DNA of 64,000 nucleotides from NCBI RefSeq assembly GCF_002939475.1, contig NZ_PKFQ01000001.1, forward strand, positions 620,001-684,000. Reading direction: 5' to 3'. The notes beneath the pieces were generated by a model. The model ran no database searches, had not been told where the DNA came from, and worked only from the letters and a program-made list of their open reading frames with translations. Source of the DNA: Streptomyces cinnamoneus (lineage in GTDB: Bacteria; Actinomycetota; Actinomycetes; Streptomycetales; Streptomycetaceae). Position numbers and translations under genes: made by a program. This document shows positions 58,519 through 64,000 of the stretch, piece after piece. The first letter of the stretch is position 1. Each line of letters opens with the position of its first letter.

Positions 58519-60413
58519 GGCCGTCCTTCCGGGAGCCGGAGGGCCGCCGGCCGGTGCAGCTCCGTCAGGTCGCGGTGCATCCGCTCGCAGCTGCGCAAGG
58601 TGAGGGCGGCCATCGTGAGGGAGGGGTTGGAGGTGCCGACCGAGGGCATGCTGCCGCAGCCGACGGCGTAGAGGTTGGGGTGGTCCCAGCAGCGCTGCCA
58701 CGGGTCGACCACGGAGTCGGCGCGGGAGGCTCCCATGACGTGGGTGCCGGCGGCGTGACCGGCGCCCTTGAACTCGAACGCGCCGTCACCGTGGCGGAAC
58801 CAGCCGGGTGCGGACGTCCCGGGGGCGTAAGCGGTGTGGTCCTCGGCCCCCAGCAGCCGGAACAGCTGGTCGGAGACGGCCTTGGCCGACGCGATGCCGC
58901 GCTTGACGTGGTCGGAGAGGTCGTAGGTGAGGACGGGCCGGGGGATGCCGAGCCGGTCGCGGTGCCGGGGGTCGACGGTCACGCGGTTGCGGCTCTCGGC
59001 GTCCTGTTCGAAGGCGAACTGGAAGCTGAACTGGCGGCCGACGAAGTGCCCCAGTTCCCGGCGCAGCCGTGCGCCGAACAGGCCCTTGCCGCGCGGCTGT
59101 GACGGGTCGCCGGTGATGCCGAGCAGCCGGGAGACGTCGCCGGACGGGGAGCCGGCCGGCCAGGACCAGCCCCAGTTGCCGATCTCGACGCGGAAGGGTG
59201 CGCGGTCTCGCCGGGCGGGGCCGGTGCGGAAGCACTCCAGACCCGAGGTGGATCCGGGCCCGCGGAACGGCCCCGCGGGGTGGTCCAGCAGTCCCCAGGT
59301 GAGCAGCACGGGGTGGTCCATGAGGTTGCGCCCGACCTGCCCGCTGGCGTCCGCGAGCCCGGAGAGCAGGAGCAGCTTGGCGTTCTCGACGGCGTGGGCG
59401 GCCAGGACGACGAGGTCCGCCTCCGCGGTGCGGGTGGTGTGCGCGGGGCTGGCGGGGTCGTCGTAGCGCTGGTACTCGACGCCGAGGACGCGGCCGTTCC
59501 CGGCGGTGAGGACCCGGGAGACCACGGCGTGGGCGACGAGGGTGACGTCGTCGCTCCATGTGGCCTGGGTCTTGAGGGGGGTGTACTTGGCCTGGACGGG
59601 ACAGATGGGCACGCAGAAGGCGTGGCCGACGCAGCGCTCGCCGTAGTTGGGCGTACCGACCGCGCCCCGGGGGCGGTGGCCGCGGCCGCTGTCGTAGCCG
59701 GGGTTGGGGGTGCTGTTGCGGGCGTGGGGGGTGGTGACGACGCGCAGGGTGGTCTCGGGAGCGTCCGGTGCCTCCCGGAGCCGGACGCCGTCGAGGCGGG
59801 CGGCGATCACGGAGTCGAGGTAGCTGCGGGGGATCTTGTGCATGGGGTAGCCGTAGCCGGGCGGGAAGGGCAGGCCGATGGCGTCGCGTTGCTCGTCGGC
59901 GTCGCCGGCGACGCCCAGTTCGCGTTCGGCGGCGCGGTAGTGGGGCTCCAGGTCGTCGTAGGCCAGGGGCCAGTCCCGGCCGTAGCCGTAGGCGCGCCGG
60001 ACGTGGAAGTCGTCGGGGTGCATGCGGGGCGCGAGGCCCATCCAGTGCAGGGCGGTGCCGCCGGTGGCCCGGAGGTGGTCGCTGCCGTAGGGCAGGGGGC
60101 CGTTCTGCAGGAAGTAGCCGTCGGCGCGGTAGCCGCCGTCCGGCAGGCCGGTCAGGTCGAGGACGTCGGGGAAGGGGGCCGCCGGATTGCGGCGGTAGGG
60201 CGCGTTGGGGACCTTCGCCAGGGCCGCGTGGGCGGTGTCGAGGGCGTCGAGGTGGCCGGGCCAGCTGTCGAGGGTGCGGGTGCCGGCCTCCAGGACGAGG
60301 ACCCGCCAGCCGCGGTCACCCAGCCGCTTGGCGACCAGCGAGCCGGCCAGCCCGGCGCCCACCACGACGACGTCGTACCGCGGCGTGGCGGGCCGCGCCG
60401 GTCCGGCGGTCAC
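58515..60413 (-). CDS. GMC-family FAD oxidoreductase
   Basis: A 632-residue flavoprotein: YDVVVVGAGLAGSLVAKRLGDRGWRVLVLEAG (FAD site), GSDHLRATGGTALHWMGLAPRMHPDDF (GMC signature 1), GHAAGTHVMG and PNLYAVGCGSMPSVGTSNPSLTMAALTLR (C-terminal FAD/substrate motif). A Cys cluster, RCVGHAFCVPICPVQAKYTP, resembles the Cys-containing segment of gluconate-2-dehydrogenase-type GMC subunits. Probably a sugar or alcohol dehydrogenase large subunit; the small-subunit gene precedes it with a GTGA overlap. Confidence 0.88.
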   Translation of the reverse strand: MTAGPARPATPRYDVVVVGAGLAGSLVAKRLGDRGWRVLVLEAGTRTLDSWPGHLDALDTAHAALAKVPNAPYRRNPAAPFPDVLDLTGLPDGGYRADGYFLQNGPLPYGSDHLRATGGTALHWMGLAPRMHPDDFHVRRAYGYGRDWPLAYDDLEPHYRAAERELGVAGDADEQRDAIGLPFPPGYGYPMHKIPRSYLDSVIAARLDGVRLREAPDAPETTLRVVTTPHARNSTPNPGYDSGRGHRPRGAVGTPNYGERCVGHAFCVPICPVQAKYTPLKTQATWSDDVTLVAHAVVSRVLTAGNGRVLGVEYQRYDDPASPAHTTRTAEADLVVLAAHAVENAKLLLLSGLADASGQVGRNLMDHPVLLTWGLLDHPAGPFRGPGSTSGLECFRTGPARRDRAPFRVEIGNWGWSWPAGSPSGDVSRLLGITGDPSQPRGKGLFGARLRRELGHFVGRQFSFQFAFEQDAESRNRVTVDPRHRDRLGIPRPVLTYDLSDHVKRGIASAKAVSDQLFRLLGAEDHTAYAPGTSAPGWFRHGDGAFEFKGAGHAAGTHVMGASRADSVVDPWQRCWDHPNLYAVGCGSMPSVGTSNPSLTMAALTLRSCERMHRDLTELHRPAALRLPEGRP

Positions 60414-60892
60414 CGGGCGTCCTCCCCCGTGCGCCGGGCTGGGGCGGGGGCGCCGGGCGGCGGGTCCGCCCAGGTGCCGAAGCCCGGGGCCTTGGCGCCG
60501 GGCGGGTGGCCGTGGAAGGTCTGCCAGACCAGTCCCTCGGTGTACGCCTCGGGTGAGACGGTGAAGGCGGTGTTGGGCTTCTCGCGGCCCAGGGCCGCGT
60601 GCACGGAGCGGGAGAGCTGGGGCCAGACGCCCAGGTACCACAGGTGGGTGATGGCGCGGGCGATGTCGCGGGACACCTCGTCGGTGAGGCCGCCGGGGTC
60701 TCCCCCGGCGGCGGCCAGGTCGTCGAGGAAGCGGCCCACCGCCGCCCGGCCCACCTGTTCGACGGTGGTGTCGTGGTAGAGGCGGACCAGGCCGGTGCCC
60801 CGCAGTGTGAACTCGTCGAAGCCGGTGAGGCGGACGCTCACGTCGACGAAGCCCGGGCATTCGGGCGGCGGTACCGGGTCGTGCGGATCCAT
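60410..60892 (-). CDS. Small subunit of the GMC dehydrogenase (gluconate-dehydrogenase subunit 3-like)
   Basis: A 160-residue protein with VSVRLTGFDEFTLRGTGLVRLYHDTTVEQVG, then SRDIARAITHLWYLGVWPQL and SPEAYTEGLVWQTFHGHPPGAKAPGFGTWADPP. The YLGVW/YTEGLVW...GHPPGAK.PGFG.W pattern is typical of small subunits of FAD-dependent sugar/sorbitol dehydrogenases. No Tat signal is seen, unlike most subunit 3 proteins, so the complex may be cytoplasmic. ATG 60892 with GGGGGGAG upstream; start of the three-gene operon. Confidence 0.75.
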   Translation of the reverse strand: MDPHDPVPPPECPGFVDVSVRLTGFDEFTLRGTGLVRLYHDTTVEQVGRAAVGRFLDDLAAAGGDPGGLTDEVSRDIARAITHLWYLGVWPQLSRSVHAALGREKPNTAFTVSPEAYTEGLVWQTFHGHPPGAKAPGFGTWADPPPGAPAPARRTGEDAR

Positions 60893-60952
60893 GCGAACTC
60901 CCCCCGTCGGCTGCGTCTGCCGCATTTCTAGCGGAGAGTCCGCAATGTGCGG

Positions 60953-60975
60953 AAGGGTGCTGAACCCCCTTCGCC
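60953..60975. terminator. Short hairpin between dehydratase and GMC small-subunit genes
   Basis: Stem GAAGGG / CCCTTC around a short loop downstream of the threonine-dehydratase-like stop; possible terminator before the GMC operon promoter. Weak because the stem is short. Confidence 0.35.
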
Positions 60976-61010
60976 CGGCGGGGTGTTGCAACGGCGGCCC
61001 GGGTGAGGTC

Positions 61011-61952
61011 CTAGCGCTGCACGAGGTCGCTGGGGTCGGTGTTGGCGCCGCAGACCACCACGGCGACGCGTTCGCCGGCGGCGGGCACGTAGGCGGCCCG
61101 CTCCCCGCCGGCGAGGGCGGCGAGAGCGGTGGCCGCCGCGTGCTCCACGGCGAGCCGGCGGTCGTCCCAGAGGGTCTGGCGGGTACGCACGATCTCGTCG
61201 TCCGGCACGAGGACGGACCGCACGCCCCCGTCCCGCGCGAGGGCCAGGGCGTCCGCGGACACCCGCCGGGCACCGAGCGCGTCCGCCGCGACCGAGTCCA
61301 CGGTCACGTCGACCACGCGTCCGGCGTCCAGGGCGGCGTTGAGCGCCCGGCAGTTCTCGGGCTCGACGGCGACGGTCCGGACGCCGTGGTGGCGGGCGGC
61401 GGTGGCGACCCCGGCGAACAGCCCGCCGCCGCCCACGGCGACGACGACGGTGTCGAGGCCGGGGACGCGCTCGCGGACCTCGTCGAGGAGCGTGCCGGCG
61501 CCGGCGGCGATCAGCGGGTGGTCGTAGGCGTGGCTGGGCAGGGCGCCGGTGGTGCGGGCGAACTCCTCGCAGGCGGCGAGAGCCTGGGCGTACTCGGTGC
61601 CGACCAGACGGACGTCGGCGCCGTACGAGCGGAGCTTGGCGACCTTGACGTGCGGGGCGTTCTCGGGGAGGAAGACGGTCGCCCGCACCCCTTGGGCCCG
61701 CGCGGCCCAGGCGCAGGCGAGCCCGGCGTTGCCACCCGAGGCGATGGTCACGCCCGCGGCCGGCAACGTGCCGTCCTCCTGGTGGGCGGCGAGGAAGTTG
61801 CGGGCGCCCCGGGCCTTGAAGGAACCGGTGTGCTGCATGTGCTCCAGCGCCAGCCACAGGCCGGGCGCCGCGGCGGTGACGGTCACGGGCCGCACGTGCC
61901 CGGCGACCCGGTCGGCGGCCCGCTTGACGTCGTCGTAGGTGAGGCGGTGCAC
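61011..61952 (-). CDS. Threonine/serine dehydratase-like PLP enzyme
   Basis: A 313-residue fold-type II PLP enzyme: LALEHMQHTGSFKARGARNFL (catalytic Lys), VTIASGGNAGLACAWAARAQGVRATVFLPENAP (SGGNAG phosphate of substrate site), VVVAVGGGGLFAGVATAARHHG (PLP phosphate loop) and VVVCGANTDPSDL. Shorter than IlvA and without the ACT-like regulatory domain, so catabolic dehydratase or racemase type. GTG 61952 with AAGGAG 5-6 nt upstream. Confidence 0.9.
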   Translation of the reverse strand: MHRLTYDDVKRAADRVAGHVRPVTVTAAAPGLWLALEHMQHTGSFKARGARNFLAAHQEDGTLPAAGVTIASGGNAGLACAWAARAQGVRATVFLPENAPHVKVAKLRSYGADVRLVGTEYAQALAACEEFARTTGALPSHAYDHPLIAAGAGTLLDEVRERVPGLDTVVVAVGGGGLFAGVATAARHHGVRTVAVEPENCRALNAALDAGRVVDVTVDSVAADALGARRVSADALALARDGGVRSVLVPDDEIVRTRQTLWDDRRLAVEHAAATALAALAGGERAAYVPAAGERVAVVVCGANTDPSDLVQR

Positions 61953-62053
61953 GCGTGCTCCTTGGGAGGGGTGGGTGTTCCGGCGCGGACGATGAAACAT
62001 AAGTGGATCTTGCACAACCCCGCCCTTTCCCTGCCACGCCCCTCCCAACCGCG

Positions 62054-62221
62054 CCTAGGGGGTGTCCGATGGGTCGGTGCGGGTCCTGCGGTGTCCGGTG
62101 CGGTGCATCGCAAGGCGGAGCATCTGCCTCGGACCGGGCGTCCTCGGCTGATGCGACAACGCAGCGAGGTGCCGTGCCGGGCGCCGCAGGGCCCGTGCTG
62201 ACCCATCGGACACCCCCTAGG
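62054..62221. mobile_element. MITE-like element, 168 bp with 22-bp perfect terminal inverted repeats
   Basis: Left end CCTAGGGGGTGTCCGATGGG plus TC (62054-62075) and its exact reverse complement at 62200-62221 enclose 124 bp of non-coding sequence. If the terminal CTAG is a target duplication, the repeat proper is 17-18 bp beginning GGGGTGTCCG, as seen at ends of some Streptomyces IS5-like elements. The TAG stop of the adjoining TetR gene lies inside the right end. No transposase. Confidence 0.75.
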
Positions 62222-62786
62222 CCGCGTCCAGAAGCACCGACGCCGCCTCGCGTGCGTGGCGGGCCGGTCGGGGGTCGCCGCAGAGCGCGGCCGTCGTCAT
62301 CGCGCCCTCCGCGAGCAGCAGGAACTGGTCCGCCAGTCGCGGCGGCGCGTCCGCCTCGGACACGAGGGTCGCGAGGTACCGGCGGAAGGCGTCCTTGTGC
62401 GCGCGGGCCGCGGCCGCGACGCCCGGGGAGACGGCGCCCAGTTCGCCGAAGGAGTTGACGAACGCGCAGCCCCTGAAGTCCGGTTCGGCGAACCAGAGCC
62501 CGAGCCAGTCGAAGACCGCGAGGACGCGGTCGCGACCGGCGGAGGCCCCGTGGACGTGGGCTTCCAGCGCCTCGCGCCAGCGCTCGTCGCGACGGCGCAG
62601 ATAGGCCTCCACGAGCGCTTCCTTGGAGGGGAAGAGCTGGTAGAGGCGCTTGAGGGAGACGCCGGAGGCGGCACGGATCGCGTCCATGCCCACGGACTGG
62701 AGGCCCTGGCCGTAGAAGAGTTCTTCGGCGGCGTCGAGGACCCGCGCCTCGATCACCTCCGCCGCCGTCGGCGTCGTGCCGCCCAT
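62217..62786 (-). CDS. TetR-family regulator
   Basis: A 189-residue regulator: [51 protein letters not shown] is the DNA-binding domain; the C-terminal part ([41 protein letters not shown]) is the TetR_C type common in YcdC/AcrR-like proteins. ATG 62786 has GGGGAG 6 nt upstream; ATGs at 62804 and 62813 lie next to the operator. Its stop codon is contributed by the neighbouring MITE-like end. Divergent from the DUF1348 gene. Confidence 0.9.
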   Translation of the reverse strand: MGGTTPTAAEVIEARVLDAAEELFYGQGLQSVGMDAIRAASGVSLKRLYQLFPSKEALVEAYLRRRDERWREALEAHVHGASAGRDRVLAVFDWLGLWFAEPDFRGCAFVNSFGELGAVSPGVAAAARAHKDAFRRYLATLVSEADAPPRLADQFLLLAEGAMTTAALCGDPRPARHAREAASVLLDAA

Positions 62787-62804
62787 CGTCGTCTCCCCTT
62801 GCAT

Positions 62805-62856
62805 GAGAACCATCGTTCTCCTACGCTACCGCACACGGCGGAGAACGGTCGTTCTC
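62805..62856. promoter_or_regulatory. Two operator palindromes, GAGAAC-N4-GTTCTC
   Basis: Two identical dyads, 62805-62820 and 62841-62856, each with GAGAAC/GTTCTC arms and 4-bp spacers (CATC, GGTC), centred 36 bp apart between the TetR gene and the DUF1348 gene. The likely binding sites of that TetR protein, controlling both directions. Confidence 0.75.
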
Positions 62857-62895
62857 CGCGTTGCCCGGAAAGAGTTGCCCGGAAAGAGGAGACCC

Positions 62896-63339
62896 ATGCC
62901 CGACACCAGGCCGCCGTGCCCGCCGTTCACCGCCGAGACCGCTCTGCGGAAGGTCAGGGCCGCCGAGGACGCGTGGAACACCCGCGACCCCGAACGGGTC
63001 GCCCTCGCCTACACCGAGGACTCCGAGTGGCGCAACCGCGACGTGTTCCTCACCGGCCGGACGGAGATCGTGGCGTTCCTGCGCGCGAAGTGGGAGCGCG
63101 AGCTGGACTACCGGCTGCGCAAGGAGCTGTGGGCCTTCACCGGCGACCGCATCGCCGTGCGCTTCGAGTACGAGTGGCACGACGCCGCCGGCCAGTGGTA
63201 CCGCAGTTACGGCAACGAGAACTGGGAGTTCGACGCGAACGGGCTGATGCGGCGCCGCTTCGCCAGCGTCAACGACCTGGCCATCACGGAGCGGGAGCGG
63301 CGCGTCCTTCCCCCCGCGGGGTCATCCGCAGGGGCGTGA
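62896..63339 (+). CDS. DUF1348 (NTF2-like) protein
   Basis: A 147-residue NTF2-like protein with DUF1348 signature: [95 protein letters not shown]. Function unknown. ATG 62896 with AAAGAGGAG. Under the dual TetR operators. Its last 56 bp overlap the convergent cupin gene. Confidence 0.88.
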   Translation: MPDTRPPCPPFTAETALRKVRAAEDAWNTRDPERVALAYTEDSEWRNRDVFLTGRTEIVAFLRAKWERELDYRLRKELWAFTGDRIAVRFEYEWHDAAGQWYRSYGNENWEFDANGLMRRRFASVNDLAITERERRVLPPAGSSAGA

Positions 63340-63847
63340 GCTGCTCGATGTCGTAGCGCACGCGCAGCTTGGCCACGGCCTCCTCGTCCACGGGCGGACC
63401 GGAGTTGAGGATCTCGAAGAGTTCCTCGAAGTAGCGCTCGTGGTCCGGCGGGGGCGAGGCCTGGAAGAACATGCGGGCCGGGTCCCCCGTGGGGTTGGCG
63501 AACGCGTGGGGACAGCCCGCCGGCACGACGATCACCGTGCCGGCGGTCGCGCGCACGCACCGCTGACCGCTCGGGGACTCCCACTCCCGCCAGTTGTCCC
63601 GGGTGCGGATGCGGGGCTCGAAGGCGAGGACGTCGAGCTCGCCCTCCAGGACGTAGAAGAGTTCCTCGCTGCGGGTGTGCAGGTGGGCGCCGACGTCGAA
63701 GCCGGGCGGGACGACGACCTCGAAGCTGGAGGCGGCCTTCGAGTGCTCCCCGGTGACCTTGAAGGTCACCTGCTGGGCCGGGGTGACGAGGGTGCGGCCT
63801 TCCCCAGGGGGCACGACCAGGCCGTCGGGCGCGGTGATGAGCGTCAT
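63284..63847 (-). CDS. Cupin-domain protein
   Basis: A 187-residue single cupin: [35 protein letters not shown] contains cupin motif 1 with two His and a Glu as metal ligands; [32 protein letters not shown] is motif 2 with the third His. The 55-residue C-terminal extension ([32 protein letters not shown]) is helical. Likely a metal-dependent enzyme or sensor acting on a small molecule; 29 bp downstream of the P450 gene on the same strand. Confidence 0.87.
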   Translation of the reverse strand: MTLITAPDGLVVPPGEGRTLVTPAQQVTFKVTGEHSKAASSFEVVVPPGFDVGAHLHTRSEELFYVLEGELDVLAFEPRIRTRDNWREWESPSGQRCVRATAGTVIVVPAGCPHAFANPTGDPARMFFQASPPPDHERYFEELFEILNSGPPVDEEAVAKLRVRYDIEQLTPLRMTPRGEGRAAPAP

Positions 63848-63876
63848 CGTGCGAAGCCTTTCGTGTGCGGGGGCGC

Positions 63877-64000
63877 CTACCAGGTGACGGGCAGGCGCTC
63901 CGGGCCCCGGATGAGCGCGTCCCGCTGCCAGGGGACACTCTCCACGGGCTCCGCGAGCCGGAGACGGGGGAACCGCCGCAGCAGGGTGGCGAGGATGATC
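63877..64000 (-). CDS. Cytochrome P450, C-terminal end (runs off the window)
   Basis: The last 40 codons of a minus-strand gene, ending IILATLLRRFPRLRLAEPVESVPWQ then RDALIRGPERLPVTW and TAG at 63877. The pattern RLAEP...W..D.LIRGPERLPVTW is the standard C terminus of actinobacterial CYP enzymes (after the L helix). The heme Cys lies outside the window. It may share a transcript with the cupin gene. Confidence 0.8.
   Translation of the reverse strand, partial: IILATLLRRFPRLRLAEPVESVPWQRDALIRGPERLPVTW

Overview
The window is high-GC actinobacterial DNA, almost certainly a Streptomyces chromosome. Support: third codon positions are nearly all G or C, GTG starts are frequent, genes overlap by ATGA/GTGA, bldA-type TTA codons are present, and there are paired divergent regulators and many Tat or lipoprotein exports. 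It reads as accessory, arm-like sequence and not core metabolism. I found no rRNA or tRNA genes, no CRISPR array and no intact transposase.

Layout. (1) 1-7.1 kb: the start of a membrane sensor protein, then a small RiPP locus: a radical SAM protein, a class III lanthipeptide synthetase (LanKC) with a damaged kinase site, a 31-residue LabA2-like precursor, and a second LanKC with an intact kinase site. (2) 7.1-18.6 kb: mixed genes (YchJ-like protein, secreted protein, PD40 lipoprotein, Tat-exported glycosidase-like protein, MarR, winged-helix repressor/MFS pair, DsbA-like protein, alpha/beta hydrolase/TetR pair with a striking operator, and an NlpC/P60 hydrolase behind a cyclic-di-AMP riboswitch). 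(3) 19.0-28.6 kb: an eight-gene minus-strand exopolysaccharide operon resembling a Gram-positive Pel system (PelF-like glycosyltransferase, polytopic membrane protein, PelA-like deacetylase, separate GH114 hydrolase, sugar-nucleotide enzymes). (4) 29.4-30.6 kb: a lone substrate-binding-type protein followed by a MITE-like element.

(5) 30.8-47.5 kb is the most notable block: two divergent, tightly overlapping operons that look like a biosynthetic cluster for a nitrogen-nitrogen-bonded (hydrazide or diazo type) natural product. It has a fused CreE-like aspartate N-oxygenase plus CreD-like nitrosuccinate lyase, a glutamine-synthetase-like ligase, an amidase, a FemAB-like acyltransferase, an adenylosuccinate-lyase homologue, a gamma-glutamyl hydrolase, a GNAT, two methyltransferases, an APH-fold kinase and an MFS exporter. 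This matches the shared nitrous acid/glutamyl-hydrazide gene set known from fosfazinomycin and kinamycin, but the oxygenase and lyase are one polypeptide and the lead gene is unrecognised. Both operons begin with TTA-containing genes and share an intergenic region with a Crp-like palindrome.

(6) 47.5-64 kb: a frameshifted DUF4242 gene, a quinone oxidoreductase, an SRPBCC protein, a 2OG-Fe dioxygenase, a DUF3291 protein, a class IV aminotransferase, a B12-riboswitch-controlled CbtB/CbtA pair beside a histidine phosphatase homologue lacking its catalytic histidines, a Ser/Thr kinase, a DUF6777-like lipoprotein, a three-gene GMC oxidoreductase/ferritin-like operon, a threonine dehydratase homologue, a second MITE-like element, a TetR with two operators, a DUF1348 protein, a cupin and the tail of a cytochrome P450. 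All functional names are from reading the sequence without database search.
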